Positions 6,244-12,712 of a DNA stretch of 23,878 nt are shown piece after piece. The notes beneath the pieces were generated by a model. It was not told where the DNA came from. It searched no databases and saw only the letters and a list, made by a program, of their open reading frames with translations. This DNA is from CAZKGE01 sp964541695 (GTDB lineage Bacteria; Bacillota; Clostridia; Christensenellales; CAG-138): positions 1 to 23,878 of the forward strand of contig CAZIRB010000027.1 of the NCBI GenBank assembly GCA_964541695.1, written 5' to 3'. Each line of letters starts with the position of its first letter. The stretch's first letter is position 1. The translations under genes and the position numbers were made by a program.

Positions 6244-7689
6244 TCAATCAAATCTTAAATACGCAAACAGCGGTTTATGATCCGAGAGCGTCGAGTCGAT
6301 CATGCGCGCGTTGAGCACGGTGAACGACTTCGACACGACAATGTTGTCGACGGTCGTTTTCTTGAACTCCTTGCCGTCGTAGCCGTAGAACTTCGTGTCT
6401 GCGGCGTTGATGACCTGGTAGCCCTTGATCTTGGCGAACTCCTTGGCCTGCGCGTTGAAGTCGCCGACGAGGATCTTGTATTTGTTCGTGTCCTTCTCGA
6501 GCACGCTCAGCGTCTCGGAGAACTGCTTTAAGCGGATCGTGCTGGACTCGTACGAAAAATGCGTGTTGTAGAACGAGACCTTGCGCCCGTCGACGGAGAA
6601 AACGACCTTCTGCAGCACGCGCGGCTCCTTGTCGAGGCTGGTCAGCGGAATCACCTCGCTGGACAGGATCTTATAGCGCGACAGGATGCCGATGCCGTAC
6701 TGGAGGCCGCTTGCGTACTTGAGCGTGGCGGAAAACAGCGTGTGCTTCATGGTCTTCGTGCGCAGGCTGAGCAGGTTGTCCACAACGCCCGGCGAGGTCC
6801 TGTTCTGCACCGCCTCCTGGATGCCCATGATGTCCGGCAGCTGGTCCTCGATCAGCCGGCCCTGCTGCACGAGCCTGCCGTTGCCGCGCTTGATGTTCCA
6901 CGAGCCCACGATGAGCGCGTTCCGCACGACGTAGACGGAATATCGGATCTTGCCGCCGACCGCGATGCGGATCGTGCGCGAGCCAGACGAGGGCATGGTG
7001 AATTTCAGCGTCTTTTTGCCGGTGCTGTCGACGCTGACGGAGACGCCGTCGTTGGCTTCCGCAGTGATCGTGAGCTTGTCGGAGTCCGCGACCAGCACGT
7101 ACCCGTACTCCCCGGGCGCGAAGTGCGGCGAAAGCTGGCCGCCCGTCACGGTCAGGCCGGAGATCTGATCGTCCTCCGCCGCCGCCGAGAGCGAGAGGTA
7201 CCGGCTCGAGATATACGCGGTCCCGCCCTCGTACTCGATCGCGTGCCAGCCGTCGGCGGCGTTTTTTGCCGTGACGGGGAACGTCTCGCCCTTCTTCGCC
7301 TTGCCGACGAGCTTGCCCGAGGTCTTGGGCTCCGAGCGGACGTTGACGTCGCTTTCGCAGTTGACGACCGTGCCGACAAGCGCGGTTTTGTAGGACGCGA
7401 GCGAGCTGTCGAGGCAGACGTACATGCGGTTGACGTAGCCCGTGTAGCCGCGCGCGCGCACGCGGTGCCACTCCGCGTTGACGTTCGTCTCGAGGATTTC
7501 GACGCTGGTCCCGCGCGAAAGCCGCGTGATCACGTCCGCGTCGTCGTCCGCGTGCTTGCGCAGGGCGACGTTGCTGCCGCTGATCTCGCCGCTCGTAAAA
7601 CTCTCGGCGCGCGCGGAGGCCGCCGGCAGCTGCCAGGTACACAGCGCCGCGCATGCGGCAAGCAGAAAGCACAGGATTCGACGTTTCAT
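6244..7689 (-). CDS. secreted endonuclease/exonuclease/phosphatase-family protein with two SH3 domains
   Basis: This 481-residue exported protein has a signal peptide at residues 1-28 (cleavage near ASARA). Two bacterial SH3-like domains follow (about 36-92 and 105-167), then a cadherin-like beta-sandwich segment (177-255, starting SGLTVTGGQLSP). The C-terminal half is an EEP hydrolase domain with the expected residues: Asn265 in SWNIKRG, Glu292 in GIQEA, His377 in NTHFSYE, Asp410 and Asn412 in VGDFNAQ, Asp448 in TTVDNIVV, and the SDHKP pair Asp470/His471. All catalytic positions are intact, so a metal-dependent phosphodiesterase is expected; DNA, RNA or a small phosphoester could be the substrate. 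SH3 domains of this kind often bind cell wall. The ATG is fixed by the signal peptide, but no Shine-Dalgarno is visible and a terminator-like hairpin lies directly upstream. Confidence 0.9.
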   Translation of the reverse strand: MKRRILCFLLAACAALCTWQLPAASARAESFTSGEISGSNVALRKHADDDADVITRLSRGTSVEILETNVNAEWHRVRARGYTGYVNRMYVCLDSSLASYKTALVGTVVNCESDVNVRSEPKTSGKLVGKAKKGETFPVTAKNAADGWHAIEYEGGTAYISSRYLSLSAAAEDDQISGLTVTGGQLSPHFAPGEYGYVLVADSDKLTITAEANDGVSVSVDSTGKKTLKFTMPSSGSRTIRIAVGGKIRYSVYVVRNALIVGSWNIKRGNGRLVQQGRLIEDQLPDIMGIQEAVQNRTSPGVVDNLLSLRTKTMKHTLFSATLKYASGLQYGIGILSRYKILSSEVIPLTSLDKEPRVLQKVVFSVDGRKVSFYNTHFSYESSTIRLKQFSETLSVLEKDTNKYKILVGDFNAQAKEFAKIKGYQVINAADTKFYGYDGKEFKKTTVDNIVVSKSFTVLNARMIDSTLSDHKPLFAYLRFD

Positions 7690-7705
7690 ACGTTGAGTGT
7701 AGGAG

Positions 7706-7743
7706 AAAAAAATTGGGAAGGCAAGCGCTTGCCTTCCCTTTTT
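7706..7743. terminator. bidirectional terminator-like perfect palindrome
   Basis: Bases 7715-7738 form a perfect 24-bp palindrome (10-bp stem and GCGC loop). On the minus strand it is followed by AA and seven T (7706-7712). On the plus strand it is followed by five T (7739-7743). It terminates the BIG2 gene (stop at 7797) and ends only 16 nt before the ATG of the nuclease gene at 7689. Confidence 0.85.
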
Positions 7744-7796
7744 ACGAAATCGTCACAAGATTGCATGATACTGGAAATCCGGCTTACCGCCGCCCG

Positions 7797-9341
7797 CTAT
7801 ACCTGCTTGACGTGGTACTGCGACCGGGCGCTGTCCTTGCCGAGGCTGTTCTCCGCGACGAACAGGAAGCGGTACGTGCCGCCGTGCACGCCCGAAAAAT
7901 ACCGGAACGTCCACTTCTTGTCCTCGACGGTGATCTCGGAGTTTGTCAGCTCCTTGCGCAGCGTGCCCGTCGCGCGGTCGTAGAACTTGACGGAGGTCGT
8001 GTCGCCGTTCGTCGTCACGGTGATGCGGATGTTCCCCTCCGAGCGGATGAACGTGTGCACGATCTTGAGTATCTTCGGCTCCTCGAGCTTCTTGTTGACC
8101 GTAACGTCGCAGGACGCGGACACGCCGCTCACCGCCGTGGCCGTAATGACCGCCGTGCCGGGCATGCCTGTCGTGAGCACGCCGTCCTCGACCTTGACGG
8201 ACGACTCGTTGTTCGACGACCAGGTTACGCTTTTATCCGTCGCGTTCTCCGGCCCGACCAACGCGGTCAATGTGACGGTCTCCTCCTGCACGAGCGTCAC
8301 GGACGTCTCGCTCAGCGTCACGCTCGTCGGCGCGATCTGGACCTCGACCTTGCAGGCAGCCGTCACGCCGTTTGCCGTGCTCGCCGTGACCGTCGCGGTT
8401 CCGAGGGCGACGCCCACGAGCTTGCCGCCGTCCACGCGCACGATGCTCTCGTCGGAGCTTGTCCAGCTCACCTCGTTGTCGACCGCGTTCTCCGGCAAAA
8501 CCTTGGCGGTCAGCGGCTTCTCTTCCCCGAGAAACACGACGGCCGTGTCGCCGCCAAGATCGATGCTGTGCGGCAGCGCGAGCACGGACACGGTGAGCGT
8601 CGCGGACTTGCCGTTTGCCGTCGCCGCAGTGATTGTTGTATTCCCGAACGCGACCGCGGTCACAACGCCGTCCGCGCCGACCGTGGCGACGGCCGGGTCG
8701 GCCGAGCTCCAGGCAAGCGTGCGGTCGAACGTGTCCGCGGGCGTGAACAGGGCCGCCGCCGCGTGCGTCTCGCCCTCCTTAAGCGTCACATCCGCCGGGT
8801 CGAGCGAGATGCTCACGGCCGTAAACCGCTCGGCGACGAGCCGGTCGACGGCGGTAAGGCTCCCGGAGAGCGCGCCGTTTATGAGCTTTTCCGGCAGCAG
8901 CACCCGCTGCGCCGCTTCGCCCGCGGCAAGCGGCAGCGCGTACGCTGCGTAGCCGCCGAATTCGAACTTCGGCGCCTCGCGCACGGCGTACTTCCCCGCG
9001 CCTTCGGGCAGCGTCTCCACAATCGCCGCGGCGAGCTTTTTCGCGTCCTCGCCGGAATACAGCACCGCCCGGTGCAGCGGCGCGTCGAGCAGGCCCGTAA
9101 AGAACAGCGCCGCAAACGCCGCCGCCAGCACGCCGGCCGCCACGGCCAGCGTCCCGGCAAGGCCCGGCCGCCGCCTGTTTACGCGCCTATTGACGCGCTG
9201 ATCCACAGCCGTTTTCAGATCGTCCGGCTCGTCCCAGAGCTCGTCGTCCTCAAAATCCTCCGCGTCCGGCCGCGCGGCGTCCGGCGCGTCCGTCTCCATC
9301 CGCTCGCCCAATTCTTCCGAATGCGCTTTCTTCCGTTTCAT
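7797..9341 (-). CDS. single-pass membrane protein with three BIG2 immunoglobulin-like repeats
   Basis: This 514-residue protein starts with an acidic cytoplasmic tail (1-47) and an Arg-rich patch (VNRRVNRRRPG). One transmembrane helix follows at about 61-84, with the rest outside. Three BIG2 domains lie at about 174-253, 256-336 and 337-416, each with the WSS/WTSSD core and a closing T-x-T-A-x-x-xNG strand. About 85 residues precede them, and a further beta-rich domain of about 95 residues ends the protein. BIG2 repeats are common in surface adhesins and wall-associated proteins; no catalytic motif is visible. I chose the ATG at 9341, which follows GGGGGACAGGGAT. The frame remains open to 9440, but the extra codons overlap the promoter and the rpmA terminator. 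It stands alone, between two terminators. Function is unknown. Confidence 0.88.
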   Translation of the reverse strand: MKRKKAHSEELGERMETDAPDAARPDAEDFEDDELWDEPDDLKTAVDQRVNRRVNRRRPGLAGTLAVAAGVLAAAFAALFFTGLLDAPLHRAVLYSGEDAKKLAAAIVETLPEGAGKYAVREAPKFEFGGYAAYALPLAAGEAAQRVLLPEKLINGALSGSLTAVDRLVAERFTAVSISLDPADVTLKEGETHAAAALFTPADTFDRTLAWSSADPAVATVGADGVVTAVAFGNTTITAATANGKSATLTVSVLALPHSIDLGGDTAVVFLGEEKPLTAKVLPENAVDNEVSWTSSDESIVRVDGGKLVGVALGTATVTASTANGVTAACKVEVQIAPTSVTLSETSVTLVQEETVTLTALVGPENATDKSVTWSSNNESSVKVEDGVLTTGMPGTAVITATAVSGVSASCDVTVNKKLEEPKILKIVHTFIRSEGNIRITVTTNGDTTSVKFYDRATGTLRKELTNSEITVEDKKWTFRYFSGVHGGTYRFLFVAENSLGKDSARSQYHVKQV

Positions 9342-9398
9342 ATCCCTGTCCCCCAAAATCGATCGCTGATGCGGCAGGATTCGGCCTGCCACGCGTAC

Positions 9399-9404
9399 AG
9401 TATA
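9399..9404 (-). promoter_or_regulatory. candidate -10 box for the BIG2 gene
   Basis: TATACT on the minus strand lies about 58 nt before the ATG. It is immediately downstream of the rpmA terminator, which overlaps the place where a -35 would be. No good -35 is visible. Confidence 0.35.
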
Positions 9405-9406
9405 AC

Positions 9407-9432
9407 AGAAAACGGCCGCGCTGTCGCGGCCG
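9407..9432 (-). terminator. terminator of the rplU-prp-rpmA operon
   Basis: CGGCCGCG (9413-9420) pairs perfectly with CGCGGCCG (9425-9432) around CTGT. On the minus strand the stem is followed by TTTTCTG. It lies 18 nt after the rpmA stop. Confidence 0.8.
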
Positions 9433-9450
9433 CTTTCCAAAATAGTCCCG

Positions 9451-9741
9451 TTACTGCGCGGCAGCCTCTTCGTAAACGCTGACCTGCTTCTTGCCCAGAT
9501 GCTTGGTCTCGAAACGGACCACGCCGCTCACCTTGGCAAACAGCGTGTCGTCCTTGCCGATGCCGACGTTTACGCCGGGATGGAAATGCGTGCCGCGCTG
9601 CCGCACCAGAATGTTGCCGGCGAGCACAAACTGCCCGTCCGCGCGCTTCGGGCCGAGGCGCTTGGCCTGGCTCTCGCGGCCGTTTCTCGAAGAGCCGACG
9701 CCCTTTTTATGGGCAAACAGCTGCAAATTCATTTGGAACAT
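9451..9741 (-). CDS. rpmA: 50S ribosomal protein L27 with Firmicutes N-terminal extension
   Basis: This 96-residue protein has the L27 signature KKGVGSSRNGRES at residues 12-24 and GTHFHPG later in the chain. Its first nine residues (MFQMNLQLF) are the extension found in Firmicutes. Prp cuts after the Phe in the LQLFA-HKKG context (at LQ-F-F|A in Staphylococcus), exposing the N-terminus that reaches the peptidyl-transferase centre. I chose the ATG at 9741 because GGGAGGTG lies 8 nt upstream. It is the last gene of the operon, 5 nt after prp. The fusion-like presence of the cleavage site together with the adjacent protease makes this processing very likely here. Confidence 0.98.
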   Translation of the reverse strand: MFQMNLQLFAHKKGVGSSRNGRESQAKRLGPKRADGQFVLAGNILVRQRGTHFHPGVNVGIGKDDTLFAKVSGVVRFETKHLGKKQVSVYEEAAAQ

Positions 9742-9746
9742 GTCTC

Positions 9747-10076
9747 TTACACCTCCCTGTCCGTGATTTTAAGCGTGTGCGGATACGCCTTGCCGATTGC
9801 AACTAAGCCCGCCTCCATGCTGCTTAGCAGCAGGTCGGCCTGTCCGCACTGCGTCTCGGTCGCGTCCGCCCCCAGGATACAGCGGATGCCGTCGTCGCCG
9901 ACCGAAACACCCGCCGGAATCTTCGCGATCTCGGTGATACCGATGACAGCCGTCTGCGTAACCGCCGATACGGCGCTGCAGACGATGTCCTTGCCTTCCT
10001 CGGCAAAGCCCGCGTGTCCGGTGCAGTCGAAGCCGACGTTTCTGCCGTTCGACCGCGCCATGGTGATGCGGATCAT
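9747..10076 (-). CDS. prp: ribosomal-processing cysteine protease Prp
   Basis: This 109-residue protein carries the family pair His21 in CTGHAGFAEEGKD and Cys33 in DIVCSAVSAVTQT, matching the His22/Cys34 dyad described for Staphylococcus aureus Prp. It removes the N-terminal extension of L27, an essential step in Firmicutes. It sits between rplU (6 nt) and rpmA (5 nt), the same place as ysxB in Bacillus subtilis. A short AAGGGA site precedes the ATG and overlaps the end of rplU, so translation is probably coupled. Confidence 0.95.
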   Translation of the reverse strand: MIRITMARSNGRNVGFDCTGHAGFAEEGKDIVCSAVSAVTQTAVIGITEIAKIPAGVSVGDDGIRCILGADATETQCGQADLLLSSMEAGLVAIGKAYPHTLKITDREV

Positions 10077-10082
10077 CGTCCC

Positions 10083-10388
10083 TTACCCGATCGAGAGGAT
10101 CTCGACCTTTGTGTAAGGCTGACGATGGCCGCGCTTTTTGCGCGAGTTCTTCTTGGGCTTGTACTTGAACACGACGACCTTCTTGCCCTTGCCGTGCTCG
10201 AGCACCCTGCCCTTTACGACGACGCCCTCGAGGACCGGCTGACCGATCTTCACGCCCGCGTCGTCCGCCACCAGCAGCACGTCGAACGCGACCTCGGCGT
10301 CGACATCGGCTTCGAGCTTCTCCACGAGGATCTCGTCGCCCTTTTCCACCTTATACTGTTTTCCACCGGTCTGAATGACTGCGTACAT
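10083..10388 (-). CDS. rplU: 50S ribosomal protein L21
   Basis: This 101-residue protein opens with YAVIQTGGKQYKV, the L21 signature. It ends in the basic segment KYKPKKNSRKKRGHRQPYT, which contacts 23S rRNA. Length is normal. AAGGAGGTG lies 10 nt before the ATG. It is the first gene of rplU-prp-rpmA and has its own strong promoter and a leader of about 85 nt that may carry autoregulation. Confidence 0.98.
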   Translation of the reverse strand: MYAVIQTGGKQYKVEKGDEILVEKLEADVDAEVAFDVLLVADDAGVKIGQPVLEGVVVKGRVLEHGKGKKVVVFKYKPKKNSRKKRGHRQPYTKVEILSIG

Positions 10389-10475
10389 TTACTTGCAGCA
10401 CCTCCTTCTACCAGACTCGCCCGATCACGGCGGCGCCAAAAGCGCGCTTAAACTGCCGTCCCGGAGCGGCTCACC
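10389..10475 (-). promoter_or_regulatory. rplU 5' leader, possible L21 leader RNA
   Basis: About 85 nt separate the promoter from rplU. The minus-strand leader can form GCCG-N8-CGGC and GCGC-N7-GCGC stems ahead of the ribosome binding site. Firmicutes often have an L21-binding leader here, but I cannot confirm the consensus by eye. Confidence 0.35.
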
Positions 10476-10480
10476 GCACG

Positions 10481-10509
10481 ATTGTACCACAGCGGGATAC
10501 CCGTGTCAA
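10481..10509 (-). promoter_or_regulatory. consensus sigma-A promoter for rplU-prp-rpmA
   Basis: On the minus strand, TTGACA (10504-10509) and TACAAT (10481-10486) are separated by exactly 17 bp. The -35 hexamer contains the TGA stop codon of rng, so the promoter begins inside the upstream gene. Confidence 0.9.
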
Positions 10510-12017
10510 CGAATCATTCGGCAATCTTTTTTCGCTTCCGACAGGCGTTTTTCGGCCAGCGGCCGCACGGAATATTTCTCCATGTGCAGCTGCGCGTTCG
10601 CGCGCAGAAAATATGTGCCGCCGGCATCCGCGGGGAACAGCGTGCCCTGCTTCTCCATCAGCCGCTGCATCGCGTCGCACACGTCGGGGTGCGCCTCGAT
10701 GAGCAGCTTTTTGTTGTTGCTGCCGCGCAGCACCTGCAGGGCCTGCTTCCGGATCTTGGCCACCATGCTCTCGGGCGAGAGCACGCGCGCGTCGCCGCTG
10801 CAGTACGGGCAGGGCACCTGCAGCGTATCCCCGATGCTGCGGCCGGTCTTTTTGCGCGTCATCTCGACGAGCCCGAGGTGCGTAAAGCCGAACACGTGCG
10901 AGCGCGTGTGGTCGCCCTTCAACGCGTTTTTGAGCGTGTTGAGCACGAGCGTGCGGTTGCTCTCGCGCTCCATGTCGATAAAGTCGATGACGATGATGCC
11001 GCCGATGTCGCGCAGACGAAGCTGCTTGGCGATCTCCGCCGCCGCCTCGCAGTTGGCGGCCGTGATGGTCTTCTCGAGGTTGTCCTTGCCGACGAATTTG
11101 CCGGTGTTGACGTCGATGACCGTCAGCGCCTCGGTGCGGTCGATGATGATGTAGCCGCCGCTCTTGAACCAGACCTTGCGGGCGAGCGCCTTGTCAATTT
11201 TTCCCTCGGTCTCGTAGCGGTCGAACAGCGCCTCGCTCTCCTTGAGCAGGATACGCGCGCGGAGCTTGGGCGCCATCACGTCGGCAAGGGCCCGCAGCTC
11301 GTCGTACGCCTTCTGGTCGTTGACGAACACGCGGTCGACGTCCTTCATCAAAAGGTCGCGCACCGTGCGGTACAGAAGCGACTGCTCCGCGTGCAAAAGC
11401 AGCGGCGCGCTGCCGCGCGTGGCGCGCTTCTCGATCTCGGCGTAGAGCTTTTGCAGCGCGTCGACGTCCTCCTCGAACGCCTCGCGGCTCTTGCCCGCCG
11501 ACGCCGTGCGCACGATCACGCCCATGCCCTTGGGCTTGACGTCGTGCAGAATCTTCCGGAGACGCGCGCGCTCGTCGTCCTTGTCGATGCGGCGCGACAC
11601 GCCGACGTAGTCGACCGTCGGCATCAGCACGAGCGAGCGGCCCGCCAATGTAATGTGCGTCGTGACGCGCGCGCCCTTCGTGCCGACCGGGTCCTTTGCG
11701 ACCTGCACCATGATCGTCTGGCCGGGCTTTAACAAATCCCGGATGTTACGGCTCTCGGGCACCTGCTCGATCTCGTCGTCCGAGTCGTCGGAGAGCACGA
11801 CGTCGCCGGCATACAAAAAGGCGTTGCGCTCGAGACCGATGTCCACGAACGCCGCCTGCATGCCGGGCAGCACGTTCTGCACTTTTCCGTTGTAGATGTT
11901 GCCGACCAATCGCTCCGAGCCCTCCTGCTCGACGTAGAGCTCGACCGGCGAACCGTCCTCCACCACGGCGACGCGAATCGCGACGCCGCTGGCGTCCACC
12001 AAAATCTCCTTATTCAT
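10506..12017 (-). CDS. rng: ribonuclease E/G family endoribonuclease (RNase G)
   Basis: This 503-residue protein is an Mg2+-dependent single-strand endonuclease of RNA processing and decay. An S1-like RNA-binding region (about 36-125) contains GNIYNGKVQNVLPGMQAAFVD. The catalytic aspartates are Asp302 in VIDVNTGK and Asp345 in VIDFIDM, almost the same numbers as in E. coli RNase E (303 and 346). CPYCSG (Cys403/Cys406) is the zinc-link that joins monomers. Length fits RNase G rather than RNase E, and there is no long disordered tail. AGGAAAGGA precedes the ATG. It follows the TIGR03936 gene by 17 nt, as in many clostridia. Confidence 0.96.
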   Translation of the reverse strand: MNKEILVDASGVAIRVAVVEDGSPVELYVEQEGSERLVGNIYNGKVQNVLPGMQAAFVDIGLERNAFLYAGDVVLSDDSDDEIEQVPESRNIRDLLKPGQTIMVQVAKDPVGTKGARVTTHITLAGRSLVLMPTVDYVGVSRRIDKDDERARLRKILHDVKPKGMGVIVRTASAGKSREAFEEDVDALQKLYAEIEKRATRGSAPLLLHAEQSLLYRTVRDLLMKDVDRVFVNDQKAYDELRALADVMAPKLRARILLKESEALFDRYETEGKIDKALARKVWFKSGGYIIIDRTEALTVIDVNTGKFVGKDNLEKTITAANCEAAAEIAKQLRLRDIGGIIVIDFIDMERESNRTLVLNTLKNALKGDHTRSHVFGFTHLGLVEMTRKKTGRSIGDTLQVPCPYCSGDARVLSPESMVAKIRKQALQVLRGSNNKKLLIEAHPDVCDAMQRLMEKQGTLFPADAGGTYFLRANAQLHMEKYSVRPLAEKRLSEAKKDCRMIR

Positions 12018-12034
12018 GGTTCCTTTCCTCTCGA

Positions 12035-12712
12035 TCAGGGCAACTGCGGCAGAGGACCATCACCGGCAAAATACATGTGCGTGCGGCGCACCGCAACGCT
12101 CCCATGCGCATCCAAACGGTCGAGCAACGCGCCGGCGAATAATTCCGCGCGCAGCCCGCCATCGGCTTGCAATCTGCCGAGAACGCGGAGGGTAATTTCC
12201 TTCCCCTCAATCTTCTCCACGAAGACCCCGATGATCTGCGGCCGGATGTCCACGGCTTTTTCGCCGCCCTTCGTCCGCTTTTGTACGATGATTGCGCCAT
12301 TTAGCAGCGCTTCTGCCGCCGCGGACAGCCTGTCCGCGGGCAGTTCTTCAACCAAACTCAATTTTATCACATATTCCGCGGCGCGTGTCAATGACGAAAG
12401 CGACGGAAAATTGTCGGCCGGCTCGAACGCGTCGGAAAGATACAGTCCCGGCGGCATGACCGCGTTGACGCGCGCGGCAAATTCACCGGGATCGATCCGT
12501 TCCTCGAGCGCAACCTCGAACCACTCCGCGTCGGAGGTCTGCCCCGTCGCCACGGCCGAGGCGAACGAGAGCTTCGGGTGCGGATTGAAGCCCTGGGAGT
12601 ACGCGAGCGGCACGTTCGCGCGCCGGAACGCGCGCTGCAACGCGCGCTGGATGTCCAGATGCGAGATGAACGCGATCTCGTCGCCCTTATGATAGACGGC
12701 AAATATTCGCAT
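12035..12712 (-). CDS. TIGR03936 (DUF2344) radical-SAM-associated protein
   Basis: This 225-residue protein carries the family's opening pattern: RIFAVYHKGDEIAFISHLDI, then RANVPLAYSQGFNPHPK and FASAVATGQTSD. Its exact reaction is not established. It is nearly always encoded just after the TIGR03960 radical SAM protein and in some bacteria is fused to it, so the two probably act together. Here the ATG at 12712 lies 26 nt inside the end of the upstream gene, which implies translational coupling. The frame is open to 12784, but those residues duplicate the upstream coding DNA and do not resemble the family. Confidence 0.92.
   Translation of the reverse strand: MRIFAVYHKGDEIAFISHLDIQRALQRAFRRANVPLAYSQGFNPHPKLSFASAVATGQTSDAEWFEVALEERIDPGEFAARVNAVMPPGLYLSDAFEPADNFPSLSSLTRAAEYVIKLSLVEELPADRLSAAAEALLNGAIIVQKRTKGGEKAVDIRPQIIGVFVEKIEGKEITLRVLGRLQADGGLRAELFAGALLDRLDAHGSVAVRRTHMYFAGDGPLPQLP

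Noticed and set aside
7653..9482. A 609-codon plus-strand open frame opposite the BIG2 gene.
   Set aside because: It is Arg/His/Val-rich, has no recognisable domain and no ribosome binding site, and mirrors a minus-strand gene with three clear BIG2 domains. Long antisense frames are expected at this GC content.
10482..11732. Long plus-strand frame opposite rng.
   Set aside because: Antisense to RNase G, whose catalytic residues are all in place; no motif or ribosome binding site of its own.
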